A stretch of DNA of 64,000 nt from positions 1,860,001 through 1,924,000 of the forward strand of contig NZ_CP108549.1 of the NCBI RefSeq assembly GCF_036010325.1. Direction: 5' to 3'. The DNA is from Streptomyces sp. NBC_01210. Lineage in GTDB: Bacteria > Actinomycetota > Actinomycetes > Streptomycetales > Streptomycetaceae. The translations under genes were made by a program, and so were the position numbers. The notes under the pieces were generated by a model that did not search any database, had not been told where the DNA came from, and was given only the letters and a program-made list of their open reading frames with translations. Positions 1-7,265 of the stretch are shown here, in pieces; position 1 is the first letter of the stretch, and each line of letters opens with the position of its first letter.

Positions 1-149
1 ACTTCATGCCCGCCGCGCTGCTGGACTCGCAGTTCGCCACGCTCCAGCCGCTCGGGGACGACGAGGCGGGCGTCGCCGTCGATGTGTCCGGCACTCCGCA
101 AGAGATAACCGAACGGGCCGTCGCCGCGCTGCGCCGGCTCGAGAGCTAA
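1..149 (+). CDS. gntK: Gluconokinase, C-terminal end (partial)
   Basis: The window opens inside a gene whose last 48 or so residues read FMPAALLDSQFATLQPL, then a DVSGTP stretch, then an LRRLES end and a TAA stop at 147-149. The MPAALLDSQFATL block is the conserved C-terminal signature of bacterial gluconate kinases, which phosphorylate gluconate to 6-phosphogluconate in the cytoplasm. Twelve bases separate it from the gluconate permease remnant on the same strand, the usual gntK-gntP order. The ATP-binding N-terminal part lies outside the window, so the rest of the enzyme cannot be judged. Confidence 0.85.
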   Translation, partial: FMPAALLDSQFATLQPLGDDEAGVAVDVSGTPQEITERAVAALRRLES

Positions 150-161
150 GGAATCGCCACC

Positions 162-455
162 GTGACCAGTCTCAGCGTCGAGACGCTGGCAGCGGACGCC
201 ACCGAAACGATCACTTCGGCCGGCAACGCGCAGTTGGGCATCGCCGTCCTCGCGGGCATCGCCGTCATCGTCCTTCTCATCACCAAGTTCAAGCTCCATG
301 CCGTCTTCAGCCACGTCAACGACGCCGGATTCTGGCTGGTGAAGGAGTACTTCGGAATGACCGTCGGCCAGACGATCAAGACCTGGTCGGTGATGGAGAC
401 GATCATCTCCGTGGTCGGCCTCGGCTTCGTACTGCTGCTGTCACTCGTCCTCTAG
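162..455 (+). pseudogene. gntP: Internally deleted gluconate permease (mini-GntP, 97 aa)
   Basis: GTG start at 162. Residues 1-46 match the start of a GntP-family gluconate:H+ symporter, with the first membrane helix at about 24-42 (LGIAVLAGIAVIVLLI). Residues 47-97 match the extreme C-terminus of the same family (FSHVNDAGFWLVKEYFGMT, then a final helix VVGLGFVLLLSLVL). Full-length GntP proteins have about 440-465 residues, so about 370 codons between these parts are missing. The reading frame is intact across the junction near 300 and no stop codon is present. The product cannot be a working permease. It could still be expressed as a two-helix membrane peptide. An assembly collapse is an alternative explanation. 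It overlaps the convergent cytochrome gene by 15 bp. Confidence 0.8.
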
Positions 456-1064
456 ACGGTCGTCCAGCCACAGCGGGTGTTCCTGCTCGGCCCACGGACG
501 CTCGACCGACCCGGTACGCATACCCCTCCGTGCCTCCGGGTCGGCGAGCGCCATGCCGATATGTCCGGCCAGCACGATGCCGACGGTCAGCGAAAGCCAG
601 TCATGGACGAAAGTCGCGCTGGTCCGCCACACCAGTGGTGTCAGGTGGGTGAACCACATCAGCAGCCCGGTCGCCAGCATCACCAGCACCGCGCCCGCGA
701 TCCACGCCGAGTACACCTTCTGCCCGGCGTTGAACTTGCCCGCAGGACGGGACTCGGGACGGCGGTCGCGCCGACGGGCCGCACGCAGCCACGTCCGGTC
801 GTGCGGCCCGAAGCGGTTCAGCCTGCGCAGATCGGCTCGGAAGGCGGGCGAGGCGAGACCGAGCAGAAACGGCACGGGCAGCAGCAGCCCGGCCCACTCA
901 TGGACGGTGACCACCAGATAGCGGCGGCCGACGAGTTCGGCGATCTGGGGTACGTACAGAGCCGCGGCGGTCGCCACACACAGCAGCATCAGCGCGGCGG
1001 TCGTGCGGTGCACCCAGCGCTCGGCGCGGCTGAACCGCCGTACCCGCGCGGGCCGTTCAGACAG
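441..1064 (-). CDS. Cytochrome b561-type membrane subunit
   Basis: A roughly 207-residue membrane protein with four predicted helices (ALMLLCVATAAALYVP; EWAGLLLPVPFLLGLA; AWIAGAVLVMLATGLLMW; DWLSLTVGIVLAGHIGMAL). Histidines sit at helix ends (WVHRTT, VHEW, THL, FVHDW, AGHIG), as expected for bis-heme b561 proteins. It is directly downstream of the molybdoenzyme gene on the same strand and probably passes electrons between it and the quinone pool. The natural start is odd: the codon where homologues have ATG-TCT-GAA reads CTG-TCT-GAA at 1064 and overlaps the upstream stop. The nearest in-frame ATG is at 1115, which would overlap the upstream gene by 59 bp. I annotate the CTG with low certainty for the start and high certainty for the family. 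Confidence 0.8.
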   Translation of the reverse strand: MSERPARVRRFSRAERWVHRTTAALMLLCVATAAALYVPQIAELVGRRYLVVTVHEWAGLLLPVPFLLGLASPAFRADLRRLNRFGPHDRTWLRAARRRDRRPESRPAGKFNAGQKVYSAWIAGAVLVMLATGLLMWFTHLTPLVWRTSATFVHDWLSLTVGIVLAGHIGMALADPEARRGMRTGSVERPWAEQEHPLWLDDRLEDE

Positions 1065-1782
1065 TGGGGGTGTCGGTGCGGCCGTTGGACCGGCCGACCC
1101 AGGCGTCGACGTCATAGCCCCGCTCCTCCCAGTAGCCGGGCCGGATGCCGTTGGTGACGGTGATCCCGGAGAGCCATTTCGCCGACTTGTAGAAGTACAT
1201 CGGCGCGACATAGAGCCGGACCGGGCCGCCGTGGGAGTGGCTGACCGGCCTGTCCTGCATCTGCAGGGCCACCAGCACATCGTCGCGGCGGGCCTGCGGC
1301 AGGGTCAGGCTCTCGCTGTACGTGCCGTCGAAGCAGTTGAAGCGGATCGCCTTGGCCTCGGGGCGTACGCCCGCGGCGTCCAGCAGCAGCGACAGCTTGA
1401 CGCCCGCGAACGGGGTGTCGGGGACCCGCCAGCCGGTGACGCACTGCACGTCGCGTACGACCCGGGTCTGCGGCAGCTTGCGCAGCGCGTCCAGGGTGTA
1501 GGTCGCCGGACGGTCGACCAGACCGTCGACGGTCAGCCGGTAGCTCTGCTCGTCCTTGTGCGGTACGGAGGAGGCGACCGAGTAATAGCGGAAGCCGCCG
1601 CCGTTGGGCAGCAGCCCGCTCAGACCGGTCGGATCCTTGTCCGAGGCCGCGCCGAGGAAGGACTCGAGCCCGCGCTGCAGATACGGCGCCGCCAGGACTC
1701 CGGTCGCGCCGAGGCCGAGCATGCCGAGCACCAAGCGGCGCCCGACGGGCGCGCCCTCTTCGTCGGAGTGGTGTGTGGTCAC
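1057..1782 (-). CDS. Sulfite-oxidase-family molybdopterin oxidoreductase
   Basis: A 241-residue protein from a GTG at 1782. It carries a single oxidoreductase molybdopterin-binding domain. The DVQCVTGWRV motif puts the molybdenum-ligating cysteine at about residue 114, and later motifs (FNCFDGTYSESL; SHSHGGPVRLYVAPMYFYKSAKW) are typical of the MsrP/YedY and plant-type sulfite oxidase fold. The N-terminus has GRRLVLGMLGLGATGVLAAP (residues 14-33), a twin-arginine-like signal or membrane anchor, so the enzyme is probably exported folded with its cofactor. The downstream b561 gene overlaps its stop and should be the electron-transfer partner. The substrate is not evident; sulfoxides or sulfite are the family precedents. 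Confidence 0.85.
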   Translation of the reverse strand: MTTHHSDEEGAPVGRRLVLGMLGLGATGVLAAPYLQRGLESFLGAASDKDPTGLSGLLPNGGGFRYYSVASSVPHKDEQSYRLTVDGLVDRPATYTLDALRKLPQTRVVRDVQCVTGWRVPDTPFAGVKLSLLLDAAGVRPEAKAIRFNCFDGTYSESLTLPQARRDDVLVALQMQDRPVSHSHGGPVRLYVAPMYFYKSAKWLSGITVTNGIRPGYWEERGYDVDAWVGRSNGRTDTPTV

Positions 1783-1923
1783 CCTTCGATTCGAACACCA
1801 CGGAAGCGTGGATGCCAGGAAAATCGGCCGCACGTCAGACTTTCGTCACACTGGCGCTTTTCGGGGGCTCCGCTCCCCGACCCCCGCTCCTCAATCGCAG
1901 AGGGACTTGATCTGCCCGGGCGA

Positions 1924-3582
1924 CTATTGGCCCACCGCCTTGGCCGCCGCCCGCCCCGCCGCCCGCCCCGAGAAGATGCAGCCGCCGAGGAATGTGCCCT
2001 CCAGTGAGCGGTAGCCGTGCACCCCGCCGCCGCCGAAGCCGGCTGCCTCGCCCGCCGCGTACAGACCCGCCAGCGGCTCGCCGTCCTCTCCGAGTACCCG
2101 CGAGGACAGATCGGTCTCCAGGCCGCCGAGGGACTTGCGGGTGACGATGTTCAGCCGTACGGCGATGAGCGGTCCGGCCTTGGGGTCGAGGATGCGGTGC
2201 GGTGCGGCCGTGCGGATGAGCTTGTCGCCGAGATAGTTGCGGGCCCCGCGAATGGCCGTGACCTGGAGGTCCTTGGTGAACCGGTTCTTGATCTCCCGGT
2301 CCCGCGCGGTGATCTCGCGCCGCAGCTCCGCCTCGTCGATCAGCGGCTCCTTGGTGAGTGCGTTCATCCCTCGTACGAGTGCGGAGAGATCGCGCTCGAC
2401 GACGAAGTCGACGCCGTTGTCCATGAAGGCCTTCACCGGGCCCGGGACGTCGGCCCGGGCGCGCCCGATCACATCGCGGATCGACTTCCCCGTCAGATCC
2501 GGGTTCTGCTCGGAGCCCGACAGTGCGAACTCCTTGCCGATGATCTTCTGGTCGAGCACGAACCAGGTGTAGTCGTAACCAGACTTCATGATGTGTTCCA
2601 GCGTGCCGAGGGTGTCGAAGCCGGGGAAGAGCGGGACGGGCAGCCGCTTGCCGCGCGCGTCCAGCCACAGCGAGGAGGGCCCGGGCAGGATGCGGATGCC
2701 GTGTCTGGCCCAGATCGGGTTCCAGTTCTCGATGCCCTCGGTGTAGTGCCACATCCGGTCGCGGTTGATGTGGCTCGCGCCCGCGCCCTCCGCGATGCCG
2801 AGCATCAGCCCGTCGACGTGTGCGGGGACGCCGGAGAGCATCGTCTCTGGCGGGGTGCCGAGCCGCTCGGGCCACTGGGCGCGTACGAGATCGTGGTTGC
2901 CGCCGATGCCGCCCGAGGTGACGATCACCGCCTGCGCGCGGAACTCGAAGGCGCCGGCCACCTCACGGCTGCTCGCGGTGCCGCGCTCGGCGGCGGACGG
3001 CTCGAGAACCTCGCCGCTGACAGTGTCCAGCACTCCGGCGCTGCTGCTCAGCCCCGTGACGCGGTGCCGGAATTTCAGCTGGACCAGGCCACGCGCGACG
3101 CCTTCCCTGACCCGCCGTTCGAAGGGCGCGACGACGCCGGGTCCGGTGCCCCAGGTGACGTGGAAGCGCGGTACGGAGTTGCCGTGGCCGGTGGCGTCGT
3201 AGCCGCCGCGCTCGGCCCAGCCCACCACCGGGAAGAACCGCATTCCCTGCGCGTGCAGCCAGGCCCGCTTCTCACCGGAGGCGAAGTCGACGTATGCCTC
3301 GGCCCACTCGCGCGGCCACCGGTCCTCGTCGCGGTCGAAGCCCGCGGTGCCGAGCCAGTCCTGCAGCGCCAGCGCCCGGCTGTCCTTGATCCGCATCCGC
3401 CGCTGCTCGGGCGAGTCGACGAAGAACAGGCCGCCGAAGGACCAGTGCGCCTGCCCACCGATGGACTGCTCGGGCTCCTGGTCGAGCAGGATGACCTTGC
3501 GCCCCGCGTCGACGAGCTCCGCGGTGGCCACCAGGCCCGCCAGCCCTGCCCCGATCACAATCACATCAGCGTCGTACGCCAT
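1924..3582 (-). CDS. FAD-binding dehydrogenase (KstD / fumarate-reductase flavoprotein-like)
   Basis: A 552-residue flavoprotein. The N-terminal Rossmann dinucleotide motif is VIVIGAGLAGL (residues about 7-17), followed by the FAD-contact block GGQAHWSFGG. The C-terminal FAD block is LYAAGEAAGFGGGGVHGYRS. This architecture belongs to the succinate dehydrogenase/fumarate reductase/3-ketosteroid dehydrogenase superfamily, closest to the actinobacterial FAD-binding dehydrogenase group like mycobacterial Rv0785. I chose the ATG at 3582 because GAGG lies 9 nt upstream; another ATG 9 bp further out is possible. It is transcribed divergently from the NUDIX gene. The substrate is unknown; a steroid or other 2-ene-forming dehydrogenation is only a family-based guess. 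Confidence 0.85.
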   Translation of the reverse strand: MAYDADVIVIGAGLAGLVATAELVDAGRKVILLDQEPEQSIGGQAHWSFGGLFFVDSPEQRRMRIKDSRALALQDWLGTAGFDRDEDRWPREWAEAYVDFASGEKRAWLHAQGMRFFPVVGWAERGGYDATGHGNSVPRFHVTWGTGPGVVAPFERRVREGVARGLVQLKFRHRVTGLSSSAGVLDTVSGEVLEPSAAERGTASSREVAGAFEFRAQAVIVTSGGIGGNHDLVRAQWPERLGTPPETMLSGVPAHVDGLMLGIAEGAGASHINRDRMWHYTEGIENWNPIWARHGIRILPGPSSLWLDARGKRLPVPLFPGFDTLGTLEHIMKSGYDYTWFVLDQKIIGKEFALSGSEQNPDLTGKSIRDVIGRARADVPGPVKAFMDNGVDFVVERDLSALVRGMNALTKEPLIDEAELRREITARDREIKNRFTKDLQVTAIRGARNYLGDKLIRTAAPHRILDPKAGPLIAVRLNIVTRKSLGGLETDLSSRVLGEDGEPLAGLYAAGEAAGFGGGGVHGYRSLEGTFLGGCIFSGRAAGRAAAKAVGQ

Positions 3583-3695
3583 GGGTTCCATCCTCGTCGG
3601 GCTCGGGCCGTGTCATGGGCACGTGCGGTGGTCCGATCTTCGGTACGGGCCAGTAACTAGTCAACAGCCCGGCCGACCGGTGATTGGATGGAGTC

Positions 3696-4211
3696 ATGAC
3701 TCCCGCTGACGAGATCCTGGACATCGTCGATGAGAACGACGAGGTGATCGGCCAGGCCCCGCGCGGCGAGGCGTACGCCCGCGGGATGCGCCACCGTTGC
3801 GCGTTCATCCTCGTCAGGGACGCGGAGGGCCGGATCTTCGTCCACCGCCGCACGTCGACGAAGCTGGTCTTCCCATCGCTGTACGACATGTTCGTGGGCG
3901 GGGTCGTCGGCGCCGGCGAGAGCTACGACGAGGCGGCGCTGCGCGAGGCCGAGGAGGAGCTCGGGGTCTTTGGACTCCCCCGACCCGTACCGCTGTTCAA
4001 GTTCCTTTACGAGAACGGCGAGCGGACCTGGTGGTCGGCCGTGTACGAGGTCCGCTGCGAGCTGCCCGTGCACCCGCAGGCCGAGGAGATCGCCTGGCAC
4101 GACTTCCTGCCGGAGGAGGAGCTGGAGCGGCGGCTCGCGGAGTGGGAGTGGACGCCGGACGGTCTGGCGGCGTACGAACGGCTGCGGGAGTCAGGTACGC
4201 GGCCCTCCTGA
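3696..4211 (+). CDS. NUDIX hydrolase (YfcD / IPP-isomerase-like)
   Basis: A 171-residue protein with a complete Nudix box at residues 69-91, fitting G-x5-E-x7-R-E-x-x-E-E-x-G (key part ALREAEEELGV). The family hydrolyses nucleoside diphosphates linked to other groups, using divalent metal at the glutamates. The N-terminus (EILDIVDENDEVIGQAPRGE) and the RHRCAFILVRD strand match the group related to isopentenyl-diphosphate isomerase and E. coli YfcD. The ATG at 3696 gives the usual family start; an upstream ATG at 3684 lacks a better ribosome binding site. The 3' end overlaps the convergent gene by 21 bp. The substrate is not predictable. Confidence 0.88.
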   Translation: MTPADEILDIVDENDEVIGQAPRGEAYARGMRHRCAFILVRDAEGRIFVHRRTSTKLVFPSLYDMFVGGVVGAGESYDEAALREAEEELGVFGLPRPVPLFKFLYENGERTWWSAVYEVRCELPVHPQAEEIAWHDFLPEEELERRLAEWEWTPDGLAAYERLRESGTRPS

Positions 4212-4919
4212 CAGGGCGTCGGCGAGATCCCCGGCCTGGTCAGAGGTGATGCCCAGCGCCAGGGGAAGCGCGCGGGGGCTGTGGTCGCTGCCGCAGACCG
4301 GGATCGGACTGCCGTCCCGTACGACCCAACTCGGCAGCTGCCAGAAGGAGTTGTCGAGGATCTTGCCCGCGACGTCCTGCGCGTGCTCCTGAGGTGTGCC
4401 GCAGTCCGTCAGCGCCTGGGCGACGACCGCCGCGGCGTCGTGCGGCATGTCGATGTCGCCCAGCATGGGCAACAGCATCAGCAACCGCTCGGCGGGATCG
4501 GTGAGGCCTTCCGCGCCGTCCGGCACGGCGGCGGCGATGGCGGTCAGTTCGCGCCAGGACAGCCCGGGGCCCCTGTCATGACCGTCCATCTGACCCAGGT
4601 GTCCGAGCCGCCCCCACTCGGGGTGGCGGACGAAGTAGTCGATGCCGCTGTCCTCGGGGAAGTTGCGGTGCGCGACGACGGCGGTGTGCCCGCGGCCGAA
4701 GGGGACGCGGAAGACCGGCCAGTGTTCTTCGTCGGCGAGCTGCTCGTACAGCGCGTCCACATCGGCCGTGTCGGCGCCGAAGCGTTCTCGTACGGCTTCC
4801 GGTTCCTCGTGCCACCAGCACAGATGGAGATACCAGAAGGCCGGACCGGTCACCAGCTCCTCGGCCGCCACCAGCTCGAATTCCTGCTCGTACTCGGGGA
4901 TGTGCACCTGGTCGCCCAT
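4191..4919 (-). CDS. Conserved hypothetical protein (242 aa)
   Basis: An acidic, soluble protein starting MGDQVHIPEYEQEFELV from an ATG at 4919. It is tryptophan-rich in the first third (PAFWYLHLCWWHEEPE) and contains a PVFRVPFGRGHTAVVAHRN stretch. I recognise no catalytic motif and no signal or membrane segment. Codon use and GC3 match neighbouring real genes. The SUKH/Smi1 immunity-like fold is a remote possibility because of the W-rich N-terminus and acidic character, but no toxin gene is nearby and I do not assign it. It is convergent with the NUDIX gene, overlapping it by 21 bp, and divergent from the DUF202 pair. Confidence 0.7.
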   Translation of the reverse strand: MGDQVHIPEYEQEFELVAAEELVTGPAFWYLHLCWWHEEPEAVRERFGADTADVDALYEQLADEEHWPVFRVPFGRGHTAVVAHRNFPEDSGIDYFVRHPEWGRLGHLGQMDGHDRGPGLSWRELTAIAAAVPDGAEGLTDPAERLLMLLPMLGDIDMPHDAAAVVAQALTDCGTPQEHAQDVAGKILDNSFWQLPSWVVRDGSPIPVCGSDHSPRALPLALGITSDQAGDLADALSGGPRT

Positions 4920-4972
4920 GCCGCCGCACGGTAGCCGGGGCCATGGACAACCCCGCAGGTAGGGTGCGGCAT

Positions 4973-5371
4973 GTGAGCGAAATCGGACGGAGCCTGCGGC
5001 TGTGGTTCGCGCCCCAGCGGGTGCGGGAGGAGGGCGAGACTCCCGACTACCGGTTCTCGCTCGCCAATGAGCGGACCTTTCTCGCCTGGCTGCGTACGGC
5101 GCTCGCACTGATCGGCGGCGGGTTCGCGGTCGATCAGTTTCTGCCGGACCTGGCCTGGGGAATGCGCGCGGGGATGGCGCTCGGACTGCTGGGCGCCGGG
5201 GTGCTGTGTGCGCTGCGCGCCGTGAATCACTGGGTGCGGTGCGAGCGGGCGATGCGGCGGGGCGAGGATCTGCCCGTTTCGCGGTTTCCGACCGTCCTGA
5301 GCATGGTGATCGCCGTCGTCGCGGTGGCGATGGTGGTGGTTGTGCTCTTCGGCTGGGAGGGCGGGCGTTGA
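4973..5371 (+). CDS. DUF202 (YidH-type) membrane protein, first of a pair
   Basis: A 132-residue protein with the DUF202 hallmark RFSLANERTFLAWLRTALAL, followed by three membrane helices (ALALIGGGFAVDQFL; GMALGLLGAGVLCALRAV; LSMVIAVVAVAMVVVVLF). The function of the family is unknown; in several bacteria and yeast (Vtc1-type) it belongs to membrane complexes. I chose the GTG at 4973 because AGGTAGGG precedes it by about 8 nt; an ATG at 4943 would add ten residues. The stop overlaps the TTG start of the second DUF202 gene (TTGA), so the two are translationally coupled and may form a heteromer. Confidence 0.82.
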   Translation: MSEIGRSLRLWFAPQRVREEGETPDYRFSLANERTFLAWLRTALALIGGGFAVDQFLPDLAWGMRAGMALGLLGAGVLCALRAVNHWVRCERAMRRGEDLPVSRFPTVLSMVIAVVAVAMVVVVLFGWEGGR

Positions 5372-5709
5372 CCTCCGAGCCCGAGCAGGGTCCGGGGCCG
5401 CAGCCCGAGCGGGATCCGGGGCTGCAGCCCGAGCGGACCCGGCTGGCGTGGCGCAGGACCACCCTGGCGTTCACCGTGGCGGCCGTGCTCGCTGCCCGGC
5501 AGGTGGCCGGCGGCGATCTGAGCACGGCCGGGTTCGTGGCGGTGGCCTGCAGTGCGCTGGTGTGGCTGGGTTTTCTGCGGGTGGCCCACCGGCGGGTGCA
5601 CGCGCTGGGCGCGGGGCCCAGACCGCAGGTGCTGTCGGACCGGGCCGCGCTGGCCGCTGTGGCCTGCACGGTGGCCCTGGCCGGTTTCGCGGTCGCGATG
5701 ATCGTCTGA
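5368..5709 (+). CDS. DUF202 membrane protein, second of a pair
   Basis: A 113-residue protein beginning at a TTG that overlaps the upstream stop codon. It has the shortened family motif ERTRLAWRRTTLAFTVAAVL and three helices (AFTVAAVLAARQV; FVAVACSALVWLGFL; ALAAVACTVALAGFAVAMIV). Near the N-terminus lies a small internal repeat, GPGPQPERDP / GLQPERTR, encoded by a duplicated cagcccgagcgg segment. The pairing of two unequal DUF202 genes suggests a hetero-oligomeric membrane complex. It ends two bases before the stop of the convergent oxidoreductase, so no terminator fits between them. Confidence 0.8.
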   Translation: MTSEPEQGPGPQPERDPGLQPERTRLAWRRTTLAFTVAAVLAARQVAGGDLSTAGFVAVACSALVWLGFLRVAHRRVHALGAGPRPQVLSDRAALAAVACTVALAGFAVAMIV

Positions 5710-5711
5710 GT

Positions 5712-6647
5712 TCAGGCAGCCCAGTCGACGGTGACGACGATCTTGCCGCGGGTGCGGCCCTCCGCGTTCAGCGCATGGGCCTCGGCCGTCTGCTCCAGCG
5801 GGAAGGTCCGGTCCACATGGACGGTGATCACTCCCTGCTCGGCGAGCTCCGCCAATGCCGTCAGGTCCGCGGCGTCCGGCCGGACCCACCAGTAGTGGCC
5901 GCCGAGGCTGAGCACCTCACGGTCGGCGATCGAGGCGACGCGGCCCTGGGGCGCGAGCACCTCGGCCGAGACCCTGAGCGCGTCCCCACCGACCGTGTCG
6001 AAGGCCGCGTCGACGCCGTCGGGGGCCAGGGCGCGCACCCGGTCGGCGAGCCCTTCCCCGTACTCCACCGGCTCCGCGCCCAGCTCACGCAGATGGTCGT
6101 GGTTGCGCTCGCTCGCCGTGCCGATGACGCGCGCGCCGGCGTGCTTGGCGAGCTGTACGGCGAGCGAGCCGACGCCGCCCGCGGCCGCGTGCACCAGGAC
6201 CGTGTCCCCACTGCCCACCTCGAGCGCGCGGTTGAGCACCTGGTAGGCGGTGAGGCCGGCCAGCGGCAGCCCGGCGGCCTGTTCGAAGCTCAGGTTCAGC
6301 GGCTTGCGGGCGAGAGTGCGGACCGGAGCGGCGACGTACTCGGCGAAGGTGCCGCGGCACAGGAAGTCCTCGCGTACGTATCCCATCACCTCGTCCCCGA
6401 CGGCGAACTCCGTTGCGGAGATGCCTGTTTGGACGACCACACCCGAGACGTCCCAGCCCGGCACGACCGGGAAGACCGCCTGGAACATCGCCTCGAGATA
6501 GCCCTCGCGGGCCTTCCAGTCGACCGCGTTGACCGCTGCCGCGCGCACCTTGACCAGGATGGAGTCGGGGCCGACCTTGGGGTCGGGGCACTCCCCGTAC
6601 TCCAGGACCTCCGGGCCGCCGTAGTGGCCGTAGCTGATCGCCTTCAT
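5712..6647 (-). CDS. NADP-dependent zinc-free alcohol dehydrogenase / quinone oxidoreductase
   Basis: A 311-residue MDR-superfamily enzyme starting MKAISYGHYGGPEVLEYGE. The GroES-like domain lacks the zinc-binding cysteines of true alcohol dehydrogenases, and the nucleotide-binding domain has VLVHAAAGGVGSLAVQLAK, typical of NADPH-specific quinone oxidoreductases. The conserved PGWDVSGVV and ALPLAGLTAYQ-like segments (AAGLPLAGLTAYQVLNRA) confirm the family. It is cytoplasmic and probably reduces quinones or enones. I chose the ATG at 6647 because the family begins there; upstream codons in frame are poor. Nothing here links it to the neighbouring SoxR, although Streptomyces SoxR is known to control similar reductases. 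Confidence 0.88.
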   Translation of the reverse strand: MKAISYGHYGGPEVLEYGECPDPKVGPDSILVKVRAAAVNAVDWKAREGYLEAMFQAVFPVVPGWDVSGVVVQTGISATEFAVGDEVMGYVREDFLCRGTFAEYVAAPVRTLARKPLNLSFEQAAGLPLAGLTAYQVLNRALEVGSGDTVLVHAAAGGVGSLAVQLAKHAGARVIGTASERNHDHLRELGAEPVEYGEGLADRVRALAPDGVDAAFDTVGGDALRVSAEVLAPQGRVASIADREVLSLGGHYWWVRPDAADLTALAELAEQGVITVHVDRTFPLEQTAEAHALNAEGRTRGKIVVTVDWAA

Positions 6648-6699
6648 GATCCGACCCTCAGGTGTGGTCGGCGCTCGCGCAAGCCGGGTCATCCAGTTT

Positions 6700-6735
6700 G
6701 AGCACCCCGGGCGGTACGAGCACCCCGGGCAGTAC
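6700..6735. repeat. 18-bp tandem direct repeat
   Basis: The unit gagcaccccgggcggtac occurs at 6700-6717 and again at 6718-6735 with one mismatch. It lies between the oxidoreductase start and the His-rich gene, just before the inverted repeat at 6770. It may be a fresh slippage duplication. Confidence 0.7.
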
Positions 6736-6769
6736 GGCGCGTGCGCCTGTGCGGTGTGCGGTGTGCGCG

Positions 6770-6818
6770 GTCATCCTGTGTTCCCGAGCGCGGCACGGGG
6801 CCGGGAATACAGGATGAC
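6770..6818. promoter_or_regulatory. 17-bp inverted repeat upstream of the His-rich gene
   Basis: Arms gtcatcctgtgttcccg (6770-6786) and cgggaatacaggatgac (6802-6818) are complementary at 16 of 17 positions, with a 15-nt spacer. No T-run follows on either strand. It sits 65 bp before the His-rich start codon. It could be a factor-independent terminator for whatever reads in, or a protein-binding operator. The arms do not look like the Streptomyces Zur consensus. Confidence 0.6.
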
Positions 6819-6882
6819 CAGAGTCTCCACAGCTAGCCTGGTGAGCGACAGAACGCCACGAATCACATCAAAGGTGAGCGTC

Positions 6883-7179
6883 ATGACCGTTCTCCACCAC
6901 GAACATCCCACGCACGAGCACACACACGGTCCGGCCTGCGGACATACCGAGGTTCCGCACGGCGATCACGTCGACTACGCGCACGACGGCCACCTCCACA
7001 GGGCACACTCCGGGCACTGGGACGAGTGCGAGCCGGGCGAGCATGTCTCGCACAGCGGTCATGCGCACGATCACGGCCCGGGCTGCGGGCACCCAGCCGT
7101 GGAGCACGGTGACCATGTGGACTACGTCCACGACGGACACCGGCACGCCCAGCACGACGGACACTGGGACGACCACTGA
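6883..7179 (+). CDS. Small histidine-rich putative metal-binding protein
   Basis: A 98-residue protein with 28 histidines, no signal peptide and no membrane segment. It consists of two tandem copies of a module of about 45 residues, HGPxCGH-x4-HGDHVDY-x-HDGHxHxxHxGHWD (residues about 15-46 and 64-97), joined by a short linker with an extra cysteine (DECEPGEH). The CGH and HxH clusters suggest zinc, nickel or cobalt binding, perhaps cytoplasmic storage or metallochaperone work. Start ATG 6883 follows aaaggtgag by about 5 nt. It has its own intergenic region with an inverted repeat upstream. Similar His-rich proteins occur in Streptomyces beside zinc genes, but no transporter adjoins here. Confidence 0.75.
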   Translation: MTVLHHEHPTHEHTHGPACGHTEVPHGDHVDYAHDGHLHRAHSGHWDECEPGEHVSHSGHAHDHGPGCGHPAVEHGDHVDYVHDGHRHAQHDGHWDDH

Positions 7180-7230
7180 GCACCGCCGGCTTCCGCCTTC
7201 CCCCGCGCCCTGCCCAACTGGCAGTCTGTT

Positions 7231-7245
7231 ACCGACCAGTTCGGT
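7231..7245. promoter_or_regulatory. Operator-like palindrome ACCGA-N5-TCGGT
   Basis: The sequence accgaccagttcggt has perfect 5-bp arms. It lies 21 bp before the TTG start of the MBL hydrolase and shares the CCGA/TCGG and ACTGGT elements with the operators at 8295 and 13806. It may be a weaker or variant site for the same TetR. The spacing differs, so this link is tentative. Confidence 0.4.
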
Positions 7246-7265
7246 TTTGACTCGGGGGAGTTCAG

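Noticed and set aside
4191..4919. SUKH-type immunity protein
   Set aside because: Only a vague Trp-rich, acidic resemblance; no toxin or secretion gene beside it.
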